From Sipunculus nudus (Eukaryota; Annelida; Sipuncula; Golfingiida; Sipunculidae): a stretch of DNA of 64,000 nt. A program made the position numbers and the translations under genes. The stretch is from the NCBI GenBank assembly GCA_026874595.1, contig CM049317.1, positions 53,649,618-53,713,617 on the forward strand, written 5' to 3'. Numbering within the stretch: the first letter of the stretch is position 1; every line of letters begins with the position of its first letter. Below, one piece after another: positions 12,445-23,869 of this stretch. Under the pieces are notes generated by a model. That model did not search any database, had not been told where the DNA came from, and worked only from the letters and a program-made list of their open reading frames with translations.

Positions 12445-13539
12445 GTATGGATTATAGAGAAAAATCCATATTCTTAAAATCTAAGATAGCTTTCGATTTT
12501 TAGCAAAGAAATTCTCTCAAACTTGTAATATGACATCCAAAATGTGGTCTAGTGGTTCATTAATCCACTGACTTTGTTTTTCTGAGTGTTAATTTGAGAA
12601 CCTGGTGAGGGTATCTCTTCCAATAGTGAGGGTGGAAGCCGAAAAAGCCCGAAATCCAATATTGCCGCTCTAATACATTTTAATAATTTCTGTTTCTATG
12701 GTTTAACCTGCAGTACTGTTCAGGATATGGATTCTTGGGTTTCTGGGATCGAGGAATTTAAATATGATGTAGAGTTGGTAATACGCCGAGTTTTACCTAC
12801 AATGTAAAATAACCGCTGATTTTAGCCAGAGACTATTTTTTTTTATTTGCAATTTTGTTTTTAGTCTTCCATTGGTGGAAGTTCTGATCATGCTGAGTTT
12901 AATAATATGCAGTAGAACTATGCTTAATACACAGTGGTTATCTTATATTTATAACGCTATCTTATAGATAACCAGTCATGAAGCTTTCAGAAAAATATTG
13001 ATTGGAAAAATGTAGGTCACGGCAAAGTAATTGCACTCCATCATTTGTAAGCTGGGAACCAGGCTAGTTCAGTCAAGTCAAAGCACTCGAGTTCAAGTCT
13101 ACTTACTATCAGTCCTAGTCATTTGAAACCCCTGATGGAACTAGGAACTGCGTTCTAGTATGATCCTTTGAAATGTGTTTATAAAGAAAAAAAAACTGAC
13201 ACGGAAAACTGAGATACTTCTATGTTTATTCATGCATTCTCTGAACTTTAATGTTTATTTATATGTATATAACTTCAAACATACATATAAAGCTGGGTAA
13301 AGTCTATACTTGAATTTTGTTCATATATATGTATTAGAAGAAATGCAGTTTTTAAGACATCGTCTGAGGAAAGTTATTTCTGATTTTATTTATACAGGAG
13401 ACTGTCTTTCTCCATCTCGGCTGAATGCAATAAGTCCCAGTATTTTATTCAAATGAAGTACAACGGAGAATTACTTGAAAGAGAGGTGTCATGGGTGGTA
13501 ATGGTTTCCATGTGAATTCTGATAAAAATGTATCAACAT

Positions 13540-14350
13540 TGTTACAGGTGCTCTTTTTATTATGTGACACGGGCGTAACTCCTGTTGTGGCACTCGTGTC
13601 TGGCCTAGTATTACATTCTATGCTTAATCCGTACTGGTTTAACTCTCGCTGTCATGTTAGCCTTGGGTTTTCACGCTTGGCCGAGGTCACGTGATGAGCC
13701 TGGTATGTAGAGATACACAGCGCTGTTTTTCTGGAGAATTCCTGAAACGCGTGTTAACTGTGTTGTGCAAGATCTTATAGACTGTTCGAGAAGTGAAAAT
13801 TCTCGGCTTGAGGTGTGAAGGTATATAAAGGGGCTGTGTTTTAGAACGGAAGAGAGAGCAGCAGAGCAGATTCCAACGGAGGCAGAAGCGTGTGTCAGTT
13901 TCTAGGACCTTATCCGACGAATGCGGCAATTATAGATTTTCAAAGACTTTCTCCTGGATTTTATGCATTTTGACTTCAGTTTACTTTCTGGGTTGTTGCA
14001 AGAACTTTACACTGGACTGTCAATCTCCGAGAGTATACATTTAAGGAACTTATCGTGGTGACGGTGTTGATAACCAGGTACTGTGCACATTATTTTGCTA
14101 TGTGATTGTATTTATTTGTTGTTATACCGCTGTTTTACTGTATAATTGTATTGATTTAGTGTATTGTTATGTTAGGGTTGTTTTAAGAATAAATTATAGT
14201 AATTTGTTAACAAAAAAACACTGACTTCTTTATTCATTCCCCTAGACTTTTCACGCTACCTAGTGTTACAGAATCTGATTTTTTTTATCTCCGTTACAGA
14301 ATTTGTGTTCATCACGCATACGTGATCTGTATATATTAGGTTCCGTAACA
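13540..14350 (+). mobile_element. Solo LTR, family member 1
   Basis: An 811-bp element with TGTTAC...GTAACA ends and a 4-bp duplication ACAT at 13536-13539 and 14351-14354. Internal order is that of a retrotransposon LTR: a TATA box (GTATATAAAGG near 13830), a GAGAGAGCAGCAGAGCAGATTC segment just downstream of it, and an AATAAATTATAG poly-A signal near 14192. There is no gag or pol sequence beside it, so it is a solo LTR left by recombination. Related copies lie at 35428, 36634, 53743 and, as a fragment, 11074. Small frames in it are not considered genes. Confidence 0.88.
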
Positions 14351-14452
14351 ACATCAATAAGTAATTCTTCAAGAAATAAGATGAAAGTAACCTACTTTTA
14401 AATTGTAAAATAAATCCAGGTACGGAATTGTTCTCGGCTTGTCATTACGGGC

Positions 14453-14472
14453 GGGGGGGGGGGGGGGGGGGG
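14453..14472. repeat. G20 homopolymer
   Basis: An uninterrupted run of G on the plus strand, inside the 4.26-kb element. Its length in the assembly is likely unreliable. Confidence 0.9.
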
Positions 14473-15179
14473 TAAACATGAATTACATTGTTTCCAGCAA
14501 ACAGCGAATATACTGAAATGCAAATAAGGTATTGTGGAATATGTCGCTGCAGACTTTAAAAATGTCATCAGAACCAGTACATTGATACATCAACTGTTGG
14601 ATGGTTGTTTGTCCGTACGGATTTAGTAGATAGATTGCAAAGGCGCATATTTATGCCACTGACCACTCTTGAAATTTATCGCCTTTTACTCCCCTAATGG
14701 CTGTAACGCAAGGTACACTTTGCTATTATTTATCTTATTTCTATATTTATATATATTTCTATAAATGACGCGATGTGATGAGAGACCGTTTTAAATAAGA
14801 TGCATACGACATTTGTATTTTGTTAATTTTTGAATCTATACAAATATTTTATATCCAATTTATTTTTTTCTTGAGGCCTTTTAATGACTTTGTACCGCCA
14901 AAATGTACACTTACCCTACAAATAATACGTCTACACCTTCAGTTATTCTACAGCTGAGAAGCAGATTACTTGAAAAGTATTATAAAATAGACAACTAAGT
15001 ACATTTGAATGATAATCGCTGTAAAACTTAAGTAAAATTTTACCAGCTGTATGTCTCCACACTGAACTATCTTTGTGAAACATTTGTGTGAAGCTTGAAT
15101 TAAATGTGATGGAGCCTGGAGGTTTTCCAGAAAAATGACATCTTCGTACCATTAGTAATTAAGAGATTTTGTTCGCTCA

Positions 15180-15620
15180 TTAACATTGCTGCTCATACAA
15201 ATATGGCGTCTGTCATGCCATGCTATTGACTGGGCGGAAAATTAGGGATGGCCAGGCAACTCAGTTGGTTTCCGGAATATTCAACCATATAAATAAGGCT
15301 GTTACAAAAGCATCGAGTTTGCCGGAACTGTATCTGAGATCAGAACGTCTGCTAACGAAGGTCATCAGATAGTCTTTTGTGAGTGAACCGGAAGATACGC
15401 ATTTACTGGAGGGGCGGCCGCCAGGTCCACGAACAACTTTAATTATACATAGTTTAAATAGAGGGGAGCGACAACTTCATGTGTAAGAATCACAATCAAA
15501 CTTTGACCCGGGTTTCGAAACTCAAGGACTGAGACTTGGAACAGGATTCGATCGGCCTGGACTTTCACCTGACTTTGCTGTAAAGACTAGGCGGTTCCCG
15601 CCAGGACAGTCCCCGGTAAT
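15180..15620 (+). promoter_or_regulatory. Promoter-like GC-richer block inside the transposon
   Basis: A TATA-type sequence (ATATAAATAAGG, about 15288-15299) is followed by less AT-rich DNA with a GCGGCCGC site at about 15415 and a consensus donor GTGAGT at 15379-15384. The arrangement resembles a promoter plus first exon, or a decayed retroelement leader. No downstream coding sequence was found. It could be the remains of the element's own transcription unit. Confidence 0.3.
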
Positions 15621-15944
15621 TTTCACATTAAAATTCACAGTATAAAATCCACAGAAAAACAAACCATTAGAACCTTTAGTGAAGCCAGTACACCAAATCT
15701 AACGTATAATATCACCAGTATAACGTAAATTATGAATTTATCGACGCAACATCCCCCTTATCCTGAATAATATTGCAGGCTTAACTATGGAAAACGAATA
15801 GTTGTTCATAATATTAGACAGTGCATTTTTTTATTAAAATTCAGGCTTTACACTTTCCATCCTCATTTCTAGTATCATTTTTAACTTTAATTATTTACAT
15901 ATATTGTACAAATACAGGTCATTACATCAACTGATTCATGCTTT

Positions 15945-16065
15945 GGCGTTCGAAAGTGTGTGCATGTGAAGGAAACCGAAAAAAAATCGGCCACGTAAAC
16001 CCACTCTCAGTGACATGCGAGAAATCGAACCCGAGTTTCTGCACACACTTTTTAGAGAGACACCC
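15945..16065 (+). repeat. Dispersed repeat of the 'GGAAACC..AAACCCAC..CGAACCCG' type
   Basis: Contains GGAAACCGA, TAAACCCACTCTCA and ATGCGAGAAATCGAACCCGAG in that order. The order recurs at 25860-25960 (AAACCCACTCTAACAG, then CGAGGATCGAACCCGGG), and a related opening lies at 36290-36335. I recognise this as a repeat type common in marine invertebrates but cannot name the family. Confidence 0.55.
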
Positions 16066-16287
16066 ATACCAGATTCTTAAATTATCATTCGGAGAAACAA
16101 TATCCATAGATAGGGAACCATTAGACCTCATTTGATGGTTCTACGACACGTTTAACAGGAAATGGCCTTTTTTAACTAAAATCGTCAGCCATTTTAAGTT
16201 TGAGGTGAAAAGAGGACAAGTTACAAAGTTGACATCAAATATGAATTGCTCGATCCCGAAAACCTCATAAGCCATATGATTGTACTG

Positions 16288-16496
16288 AACAGTACGGTGG
16301 GCCAAACCATCAAAACAATACATTACAAAATAGCGGATGGTGGCCATTTTGGATTTTTGGGCTCTCACGGATTCCGCCCACATTTTCACGAGGAACACCC
16401 TCGATATTTTTAATAAAACTTCACAGAAGAGAAATCCACTGTGAAACCAACCTTCGCTGTTCATCGTCACGGTATCACTCAAAATAAACCAACTAA
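16288..16496. repeat. Right terminal inverted repeat of the 4.26-kb element
   Basis: Reverse complement aligns to 12235-12444. The minus-strand open frame at 16141-16503 is simply this terminus read through and is not a gene. Confidence 0.85.
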
Positions 16497-16500
16497 GATG

Positions 16501-16808
16501 CATTCAGGGCCAAGTCGTCAGCAGAGAGCAGATCACGGATAATGGTTGTCATCTTCCCATCTGTGCGGTATCTAACACAGACTCCAGGATCACACTTGTT
16601 AAAGGCGTCCATAAGCACGGCAGAAACATCATGCTAAATAGTGTTGGAGCTAGAACGCTTGTTTTACGCCGTTGCTTACAGGGAAGTCGAAAGATGCCTC
16701 ACCATTATCGAGGACGCGCGCCACCATGTCATCGTAAAACTGGCGGATGATGGTGATGAACCGGTCAGGTCATCCAAATTTTGCCATGATCTTCAAGAGT
16801 CCGTCACG
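16501..16808 (-). pseudogene. LINE 5' half: reverse transcriptase palm, broken
   Basis: Minus-strand translation gives, in order, DGLLKIMAKFG, the DRFITIIRQFYDDMVARV stretch, and NGEASFDFPVSNGVKQ (the SNGVKQG motif of RT). It then continues, with frame breaks, to the catalytic box SADDLALNA, where Ser replaces the usual Phe or Tyr. The rest of the RT continues at 12230 after the 4.26-kb insertion. The 5' end is abrupt: the tail repeat stops and RT sequence begins at about 16808, so the copy is 5'-truncated. Confidence 0.85.
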
Positions 16809-16900
16809 GAAATGACATGTATATCGCTACTGTTATGAGATTCCATGAACTATCTAGTTGTAAAATAACACGTTCAATGACGATGAAAGAACATGTATAA
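16809..16900 (-). repeat. Tail repeat unit upstream of the LINE body
   Basis: Matches the 80-bp unit (ATGACATGTATA, ATTCCATGAA, ACACGTTCA) and continues after the MITE at 17842-17882. It therefore represents the 3' tail of another LINE copy, or the target array into which this LINE inserted. Confidence 0.75.
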
Positions 16901-17841
16901 AGCAGGCCGTAGACAGAGCGGACGAGACGAGATCGGATCGGACCAGACAGGACTGAAAATCCTGTAGAGTCCGCCACAATCTTTCCAAGTCCGGTCCGGT
17001 CCTAGAGGGGTCGCACACAGAGCGGATCGGATAGGATTTTTTAATACGATACTCTTATATTATATTATATTATATTATATTATATACATACATACATACA
17101 AAAATTATGGCATCTCTATCTGAGGTAATATACTTCCATTTATAAATAAACCTGGATATCTACAATCTATTCAATTTATGGTAACTTCACCTGTTATCAT
17201 AAAACACATATAAACAATGGTATTGTGCTATGACGTATTTGCTTTGTATTACATCACTCTAAATTTAGTTTTCTGTATATAAATAGGAAACTATATTTAT
17301 GTACAATACTACTGTTTTGATCATACTTAACTATCGAAATATGATCAACAGAAGTATATCTTTGGTTGTTATTTTTATATTAAATTGCAATTACACGTGA
17401 ATCTTTTATGCTGTATTTAGATGATAGATGTGGTGAGCAACACTATTTTTTTAGCAAGTATTTCCCTTTATAGCTAAAAGGTACACCAAACTTCATGTGT
17501 CACCCACATTATTTAACGTCTTTTAATTCGCCATCTTCAGATTTGAACGTCTATCATGTGATTTATACAGCTGCTCTCATTGGTCAATGACAAAGTCCCG
17601 ATCCTAGCTAGTCCTAAAACCCCCGCAAACAGAGCGGACTCAAGCGGACCGGACCGGACCACTCAGGACCAGTCCTGAAATATCAAAACATTTTGATATG
17701 GTCAGGATAGCTCTGGACTGGGTCCGGAGCGGTCCCGGACTGGCAGTCCGGTCGGCCAACTGCCGCAAACTGAGCGGACCGGACCGGATTCAATTCCGGT
17801 CCGATCTCGTCTCGTCTCGTCCGCTTTGTGTGCGGCCTACT
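16901..17841. mobile_element. PIF/Harbinger-type MITE, 941 bp
   Basis: The ends are AGCAGGCCGTAGACAGAGCG and, as reverse complement of the right end, AGTAGGCCGCACACAAAGCG, followed on both sides by GGACGAGACGAGA. The 3-bp duplication TAA at 16898-16900 and 17842-17844 is the TWA type expected for PIF/Harbinger. The empty-site sequence is restored exactly by the neighbouring tail repeat. Subterminal copies of the GGACCGGACC and CAGAGCGGA motifs lie near 17000 and 17620-17790, and a TATAT microsatellite at about 17053-17085. No transposase, hence non-autonomous. Confidence 0.85.
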
Positions 17842-17882
17842 TAACACTATCGCTAATTGCGATTCCATTGAATGTTTAACAC
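17842..17882 (-). repeat. Tail repeat unit, continuation
   Basis: TAACACTATCGCTAATTGCG then GATTCCATTGAATGTTTAA resumes the 80-bp unit interrupted by the MITE. Confidence 0.7.
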
Positions 17883-18889
17883 AACAGTCTTAAAAACTAT
17901 GACGTTCACACCACCGTTTACAAATATTGATTTCATTTGAAAATAATTTCATCAATTTATTTATATGTTTATCGCCTTAAGGATGCGATTTGTACCCTGA
18001 TAACAACCGGCCAGATAGAAGGACGGCACAGTGTTAGTCATGGATTAACCGCAGTAAAAATGAAACTCTGGTGGGTCACAATAAGGTTTGATTTCTAACA
18101 ATAAGACAGAAAGGCGGCAGATGCGGTTATTGAAAGCCGTCTGGCTCCTGGTTGGGAGGTTTTTCTATATAGCATTAAATAGCTAGGATGGCCCGTATAT
18201 TATCCATCACGGAAAACGGTGTCACCTTGTATTCAGACAAATTTCATTAAATGCTTCATCTCCTACATGACGCAGTATTTCTTTTTGGGGTCTTCTGGGG
18301 GTATGCATGGGTTAATAGCTAAAGAATTGGGACGATTATCTAAAACGAGCACATACGGGGGTCGCCAGCTTATTTCAACTAATCAATCAGGTTTTACTAC
18401 AGAGGTTTTTGGATGCTACAGGACACGCCAAGAAGCTTACATAACTCTTTCACACCAGAACGACGAGCACCCTTTAACGAAGCATACATCTTGTAACACA
18501 GAGAGTTAATCGTGATCCTCATATATGTATCCCTGGGTTCAGAAGAAAATTGATACATATCACAATTTATAATATTAAACCAAGATATATTTGTATAATA
18601 CTAGCATGATATTCTTAACTAGTGTCATAGTTTCTGTGGCACGTTTCAATTATGAACTAGAAATTATATTATCAAAAATGCAAACCTGCGCCATGTGGCA
18701 GCTCCCTGATATGTGGTATTCCGCAACCCATGCTTTTATTCACTTTTTGGCCCATAATCCCAGGTGCATTGGTGCATATGTTCCCCAACAAGTGTTTGCA
18801 TTCACTTATTCGGCCAATATTACCATGTTCAATCGTGACTGGCATATATCGGCAGATATATATATGACTGCACATTTGTGAATAATTCT
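17883..18889. other. No recognised gene or element
   Basis: Overlapping frames on both strands (18219-18509, 18591-18929) lack family signatures. The 18660-18889 part may be the upstream portion of the LINE-like tail that follows. Confidence 0.4.
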
Positions 18890-19040
18890 GGAAAGCCTTC
18901 CTTGATCCGGATAGTGGGCGGGACCACACCCAAATATAATCGATTCTTCATTGGCCCATTCCTGAGATGCCCCTACAATTTCTTGAGATTCCGTTCATGA
19001 TTGCGTAAGGAATGTTGCGAAAAAACACACATACACATGA
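18890..19040 (+). mobile_element. RTE-like LINE 3' tail, copy 1
   Basis: Contains CTTGATCCGGATAG, TTCATTGGCCCATT, TTCTTGAGATTCCGTTCATG and ends in an ACACACATACACATG tail. The same order occurs at 23205-23362 and 63285-63492. From knowledge of RTE-type LINE 3' ends this is a probable tail; no coding part is attached. Confidence 0.55.
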
Positions 19041-19189
19041 GCGGGATGAACGTATACCCTACAAACGAAGGCAATAGTGAAACAACACCCCCGCTTACGG
19101 CATGTTGCTCCCCAGGCCCTATCACCCGCACCACGCACTTGCAATATATGCTGGCTCTATCAGAAGACCGAGTTCCTTCATTTCAGTAT

Positions 19190-19476
19190 CAGGGGCGTAT
19201 CTATCAACTAAGAAGTTTAAGTACGAAAGTAATTATAAATTTATGAAAATATCAGTAATGTTTATGTCAAGTTTCATTAATGTACACTTCCATATGCACG
19301 CAAAAATGTTTTCCTCTTGTTTAAGCCTTAAAAAGGTTCAAGGATATTGAAGTAGGATATATACATATATGTGTGTGTGTGTGTGTGTGAAAGTCCTCCT
19401 CTTGTCCAGCGGATATGCTGCATCCACCAGCCCCGCCCGAGCCCTCCCCCTTCCGTAAATCCTAGCTACGCCACAA
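19190..19476. mobile_element. MITE of the CAG...CTG, 5-bp duplication family
   Basis: Left end CAGGGGCGTATCTATC; right end CTAGCTACGCCACAA (expected final bases changed). A perfect 5-bp duplication AGTAT occurs at 19185-19189 and 19477-19481. Length 287 bp, with a (GT)n run at about 19371-19388. Related to elements at 21986, 24422, 33815 and 37372. Confidence 0.75.
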
Positions 19477-19614
19477 AGTATTATTTTTATATTATCTATA
19501 AATTATAGAAACAAATAGAAGAAAACATAAATGATGAACTACAAGGGAATCTTCAGAAAGAAAACAATTCAAAATGATTTTAATTAGATTCATGTTAATT
19601 ATACAACCCTATTT

Positions 19615-20040
19615 CCATTTTTGATAAAGCCTCATGGACTGCAGGTATACGCTGTCACTCGACATTAATCGTCAGCTTTTTAGTATACTTTCTCACAAAA
19701 CTTACCTACCATATGTGAGAAAAAAATCCGTGTTAGCTCAGCATACTTGTAAATCACTCTTTATGTGAATTGAATTTATGACCGCAAACATGACCCGCAC
19801 GGGTTACTGAACGGCATCCAACTTGTACAAGATATAGAAAATGACCTTTTTCTATAGAGACGGATTTTAAATTTGGCATGTGAGTTCTCATGCATTCTTT
19901 TTGTGTCAATTCGTAGCATAATGTTAAGATTATCGGCTGTTTACCACGATATCAAGCAACAGGATTTATGACCGTTGTTGTACATTCCTCCACACGGCTT
20001 GTATCACGATTATAAAAATGCCTACTGAGTATTTACTAGT
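19615..20040 (+). repeat. Dispersed repeat family R450, copy 2
   Basis: Same block order as 4860-5345: CACGGGTTACTGAACGGCA, CTATAGAGACGG, CATGTGAGTTCTCATGCATT, CTGTTTACCACGATA, GGCTTGTATCACGA. Confidence 0.65.
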
Positions 20041-21985
20041 ATATGGATTCCACAGCCATACACACTGAGCTGTATGAATCTAATTCCCTCACCTAATACT
20101 AAGCCATTGGAAAACCGCACCAAGTCAATATTTTAAACTGCTGTTATAAATAACTAGCAGTCACGTGATGCAAGAACTGTACCTATAAGACATTAGTCTT
20201 TGCCAGAGATTATTAAGGTCATATACTGTAATTTACGCTTTGAGAAAATCATATACATGGAGAATTTTGAAGAGGTACTCCTTCCTTTGAAGTCTACTTT
20301 ATGCCGCCCTTGTTTAATGTATGAGCTCCTGTGAGCAGTTTTTTTTATTGCATTCACTATATTCTTTCTTGTAGGATGATATAGGTCAAGAAATCTCGCC
20401 CTAGATGACAGGTCGTAATGCGAAAGCAGTTTAAACTTACTACCCGAGACACTTTATGATATTACAGATATATTATTGGCCTCAGAGTTTAGGAATAATT
20501 CATGAATTCTTGACAGACCAGGCTGCCCCGAGGTTTTTATTGCCGTCTTCGGAGATATATATATATATGGTACTGGTTTGAAGAATCATTGGGAAGGTAT
20601 CGGTTACACATGCCATATACATACCATGGAATAATAAATTTTGCGTATTAATGAAAAAGGCATAGCGTTTTGGTAAATTACTCTTAGTGAATCTTACCCC
20701 AGCGCAGAGGACAGTATGTAAAACAGTTGATAAACCCAGGGATTTTCTCGTAATAAAACTGAACTATCAGATCCGGCAGTTAAAACGTGCGTTGTGGTTT
20801 AAATACCTTTTCGTTAATAATCTACATGCTCTTCAGACCACGGTACCAGGCACTGAAACGTGATATATATAGGAAATACCGCAGACAGGACATATATTTG
20901 TAGCAGACGTGGAGTTAATTTGATTGCAACGGACTGTCCCATCTGTAAGCCACAGCCAAGGAAATTGCTGGTTTTCTCCAAATGTCAATGACAATATGAA
21001 AATTGCATCATACTCGGTAGCTTCCTATTTTTTTTTTTTTGCGATTTATCTTTCACATTTAATTCGGTAGTAATCAAGTACAGCTATTATCACAGCATGT
21101 GGTTTGGAGAATGTATCTTCTGAATAGCTACAAGGTGTTATTATATTTAATTTATATGGGCGGGACAGTATTTTCTTGTGTCTAAGCAGTTCGAAAACGA
21201 TGGCGTAATCCAAAGCGGCACCACCTGATGTCACAAAAAGTTTGACGTAACAAAGGTTACTTGAACGTTACACGTACAAATACCATTGTGACGTCATCTT
21301 GCAGAATGAATCCATTTTAAGATCATAAACTTAGGCAAAGGGTATCACAACAAAACTGTACATTTGCCTTCCATGTCATTGCTCCCACTAGGAGAGTATA
21401 TATGGGTTGATCTCCGTGTGTGTGTGTGTGATGGTGTGTTTGTGTGTGTGTGCGTGTTTGTTCATAATATATTCATAAACCGGAATCTCATTAAGTTTCC
21501 GGGAATGGACAAAAGAAGAATCGATTAGATTGTTGTGTGGATCCGACACACTATCCGGATAAAGTAACGTCATCAATTCATCGTGAAAAAAAAACCTATG
21601 GACTTGGGTTTTGAGATGATCATGCAATATATTAAGCTAGCATTCCATATATGGAGTACATATACGTACTGTAGCTAGAAAGCGGAGGCCTGTGATTATA
21701 CTAATATACAAGCGTATGCGGTACAAATGCAGCAAAATTGGGCCTATTGCTGCAAGAAAAGAGAATTTTTCTGCCAGAGGAATATCTTATCATTGACGTC
21801 ATTCATGTTTTGAATTTCCCCGTCCGCTACCATACGCACCATTATGAATTGCTACCGTGAGTGCATATGCATACGCGTTCTCAGCTGCAATTGTACCACA
21901 TATACGAATGTACGGAATGCAAACTTTACACTGTCGTTTGAAACTTGGGATATCAATAGACTTTGTGCTGTCATTAAATCCTTGC
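20041..21985. other. No recognised gene
   Basis: AT-rich sequence with short AT runs (about 20557-20569), a T run at 21029-21040, and GT-rich sequence near 21416-21460. Short frames on either strand show no domain. Confidence 0.45.
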
Positions 21986-22990
21986 CAGTGGCGGATCCAG
22001 AGGGGGAGGTTTGGGGGCTGAAGCCCCCCCCCCCCCCAAGGATGGAAACATTGTTATCATTTTTTATCAGACAAGATTTTCTTTATATTATTTCAGTTGC
22101 CGTATTACAAATATCACCCTTTCAACTGAAACATAAAAGTTGAAAACCAAAGGAATCGTTAGGAAAGGCGCATGTAATATTCCCCCGCCATTAAGTGAGA
22201 GGACTACTAAAATAGTCCGCGTCTGTCAGTCCCTCCGTCCTTTCGTCCGTCTGTCCTTCAATCCGTCCGCCCGTTCCGCACCATCACTGATGCCACACTT
22301 TCCTGGTTAACATCTGGCCGGGGACCATTGTGGCTCTAGGTCCTTTTGTATTTTTATATAATTAATTGGGCATTTTCCAACATCGGTTATAGACGTTAAA
22401 AATTTTGAATTATAGAATCTATCATCCGTGCTCCCTCAAGCATTTCTCATGCAATATTCCATCTGTGCTTGGGCTTGGACATATTGCTTGTGAACATGAT
22501 TAAGCGTTTAAATAAAAAGCAAGCCTTTTTTACCTCTCTTTATCCTAGAAATAATAATTTTCTCTTTTTAAAACAACGTCAATATATTATCATTCAAATA
22601 AAAAATAATAAACACTGTCTGAATATACTTACATCGTAGCATTTGATTGTTATGATAGGCAGTGAAAATTTACTGCCTCGTCATAAATAACATGTATGGG
22701 GGATAGGGATTTAGGCTGTATATATCAGTTGGAGTTCTCAATGGGGAATCTGTTTTGAAATTATTTGTCCTTGTCGCTCTTTAAAAGAAAAAATATACAA
22801 AACGGTAAAAGAAACTTTTGTAAACTGACAAGGTTTAATACCTTTAGCATCCTTTTATGGAAGATTTTTATCGATTACAAATGTAAAAATTATCTAATAC
22901 CCCTTTCTCTCATCCATCTATATATAAATGTATGTTATTATGCAAAGTATCTACTAGCCTCCCCCTTGCAAATTCCTGGATCCGCCCCTG
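21986..22990. mobile_element. Inverted-repeat transposon, 1005 bp, CAG...CTG family
   Basis: Ends are CAGTGGCGGATCCAG and CTGGATCCGCCCCTG (14 of 15 bases complementary). A perfect 5-bp duplication CTTGC is at 21981-21985 and 22991-22995. It has G- and C-rich subtermini (a C run near 22025) and a (CCGT)-rich simple segment near 22215-22275. No transposase. CAG...CTG ends with a 5-bp duplication would suit some hAT groups, but this is not proven. Confidence 0.85.
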
Positions 22991-23204
22991 CTTGCTAAAC
23001 CATCCTACTTTACTTGGGTAAAGTCAACCGTTTATGAGATACCATAAATTTTATTCGTTGTCAAAGATGAAGAGTTTAAAACTTTACAGATGTACTAGAT
23101 CAGCATGTATACAGCGTGTAAGCAAGGTAAATTATCTAACCAGAAATTTGCACTCAAAGAGTTCAGACATCCGCCAAGACAGCTCATTACCCTCATATGG
23201 CTTG

Positions 23205-23362
23205 TCAGGAATGCAGCTTTCCTTAACACATATCCTGGAACCAGATGGTGATCCGGATCACCCCAAAAATTTAATGAGATGTTCTCTGAACCATTGAACA
23301 TTTCATCAAAATCCGTTAATAACGTTTGAGTAATGTTGCTAACAGAGAGACAGACAAGCCAA
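23205..23362 (+). mobile_element. RTE-like LINE 3' tail, copy 2
   Basis: Contains GGTGATCCGGATCACCCC, AAAATTTAATGAGATG, TTTCATCAAAATCCGTTAAT, GTAATGTTGCTAACAGAG and ends in AGACAGACAAG. This is the clearest of the three copies. No coding part is attached. Confidence 0.65.
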
Positions 23363-23869
23363 TGCCGCCGGAAACATAACTCCCGCCGTTTGCCGGAGGT
23401 AATTTTAACACATGAAATGAAAGCAGACCACACCCTTGTATAAGACTTTGATATAAATATAAATAATTAGAAGATCAGGCCTTCAATTTGATCAACAGCT
23501 GTATTAACAGCCATCACACGGAAGGGATACATTTGTTCATTATACAAGGACGCTGGCGAGTAGGCGCTTCAATCAGTCGGCCCGGTATTCCCCAAGGCTG
23601 TTGCAACATCCGCTCAAGCGATTGGTGGACGGAAATGGGACCAGTGCTTCAGTTTGCGTCCTTGGCCCCCCTGATTGGCTTCAGAAGCAACTATTATCAC
23701 CAAAAGACTCCCTCGACATGAGATCAACCCTCATCATTTACTGCTACCTAACTGAACAAGCTCTCGCTTTGGCATCCTCAGTTTTAAATTACATTCTTCC
23801 ACTTTCCATCCTTGAGTTATAGTTTCTTGCATTGGCGACCGCACTGTAAGACAAATTTTTGCCACTTTT
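23363..23869. other. No recognised gene
   Basis: Open frames at 23488-23822 are in less AT-rich sequence but carry no recognisable domain or convincing exon boundaries. Confidence 0.35.

Larger units (their letters stand above)
12235..16496. mobile_element. 4262-bp inverted-repeat DNA transposon inserted in the LINE
   Basis: The ends are long inverted repeats, about 12235-12444 and 16288-16496. They align over about 205 bp, with shared blocks such as AGCGAAGGTT, GAGGGTGT.CCTCGTGAA, GGCGGAAT and ATGGCCACCATCCGC. A 4-bp target duplication GATG flanks both ends (12231-12234 and 16497-16500). Removing the element rejoins the LINE reading as LALNASESDMQ. No transposase frame was found inside, so it is non-autonomous or decayed. 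Long termini and a 4-bp duplication do not settle the superfamily. It carries a solo LTR and other repeats. Confidence 0.85.

Noticed and set aside
16141-16503. 120-codon minus-strand frame
   Set aside because: It is the inverted terminus of the 4.26-kb transposon, shared with the opposite end at 12235.
23488-23822. Plus-strand frames in moderately GC-rich DNA
   Set aside because: Overlapping frames, no domain and no convincing exon boundaries.
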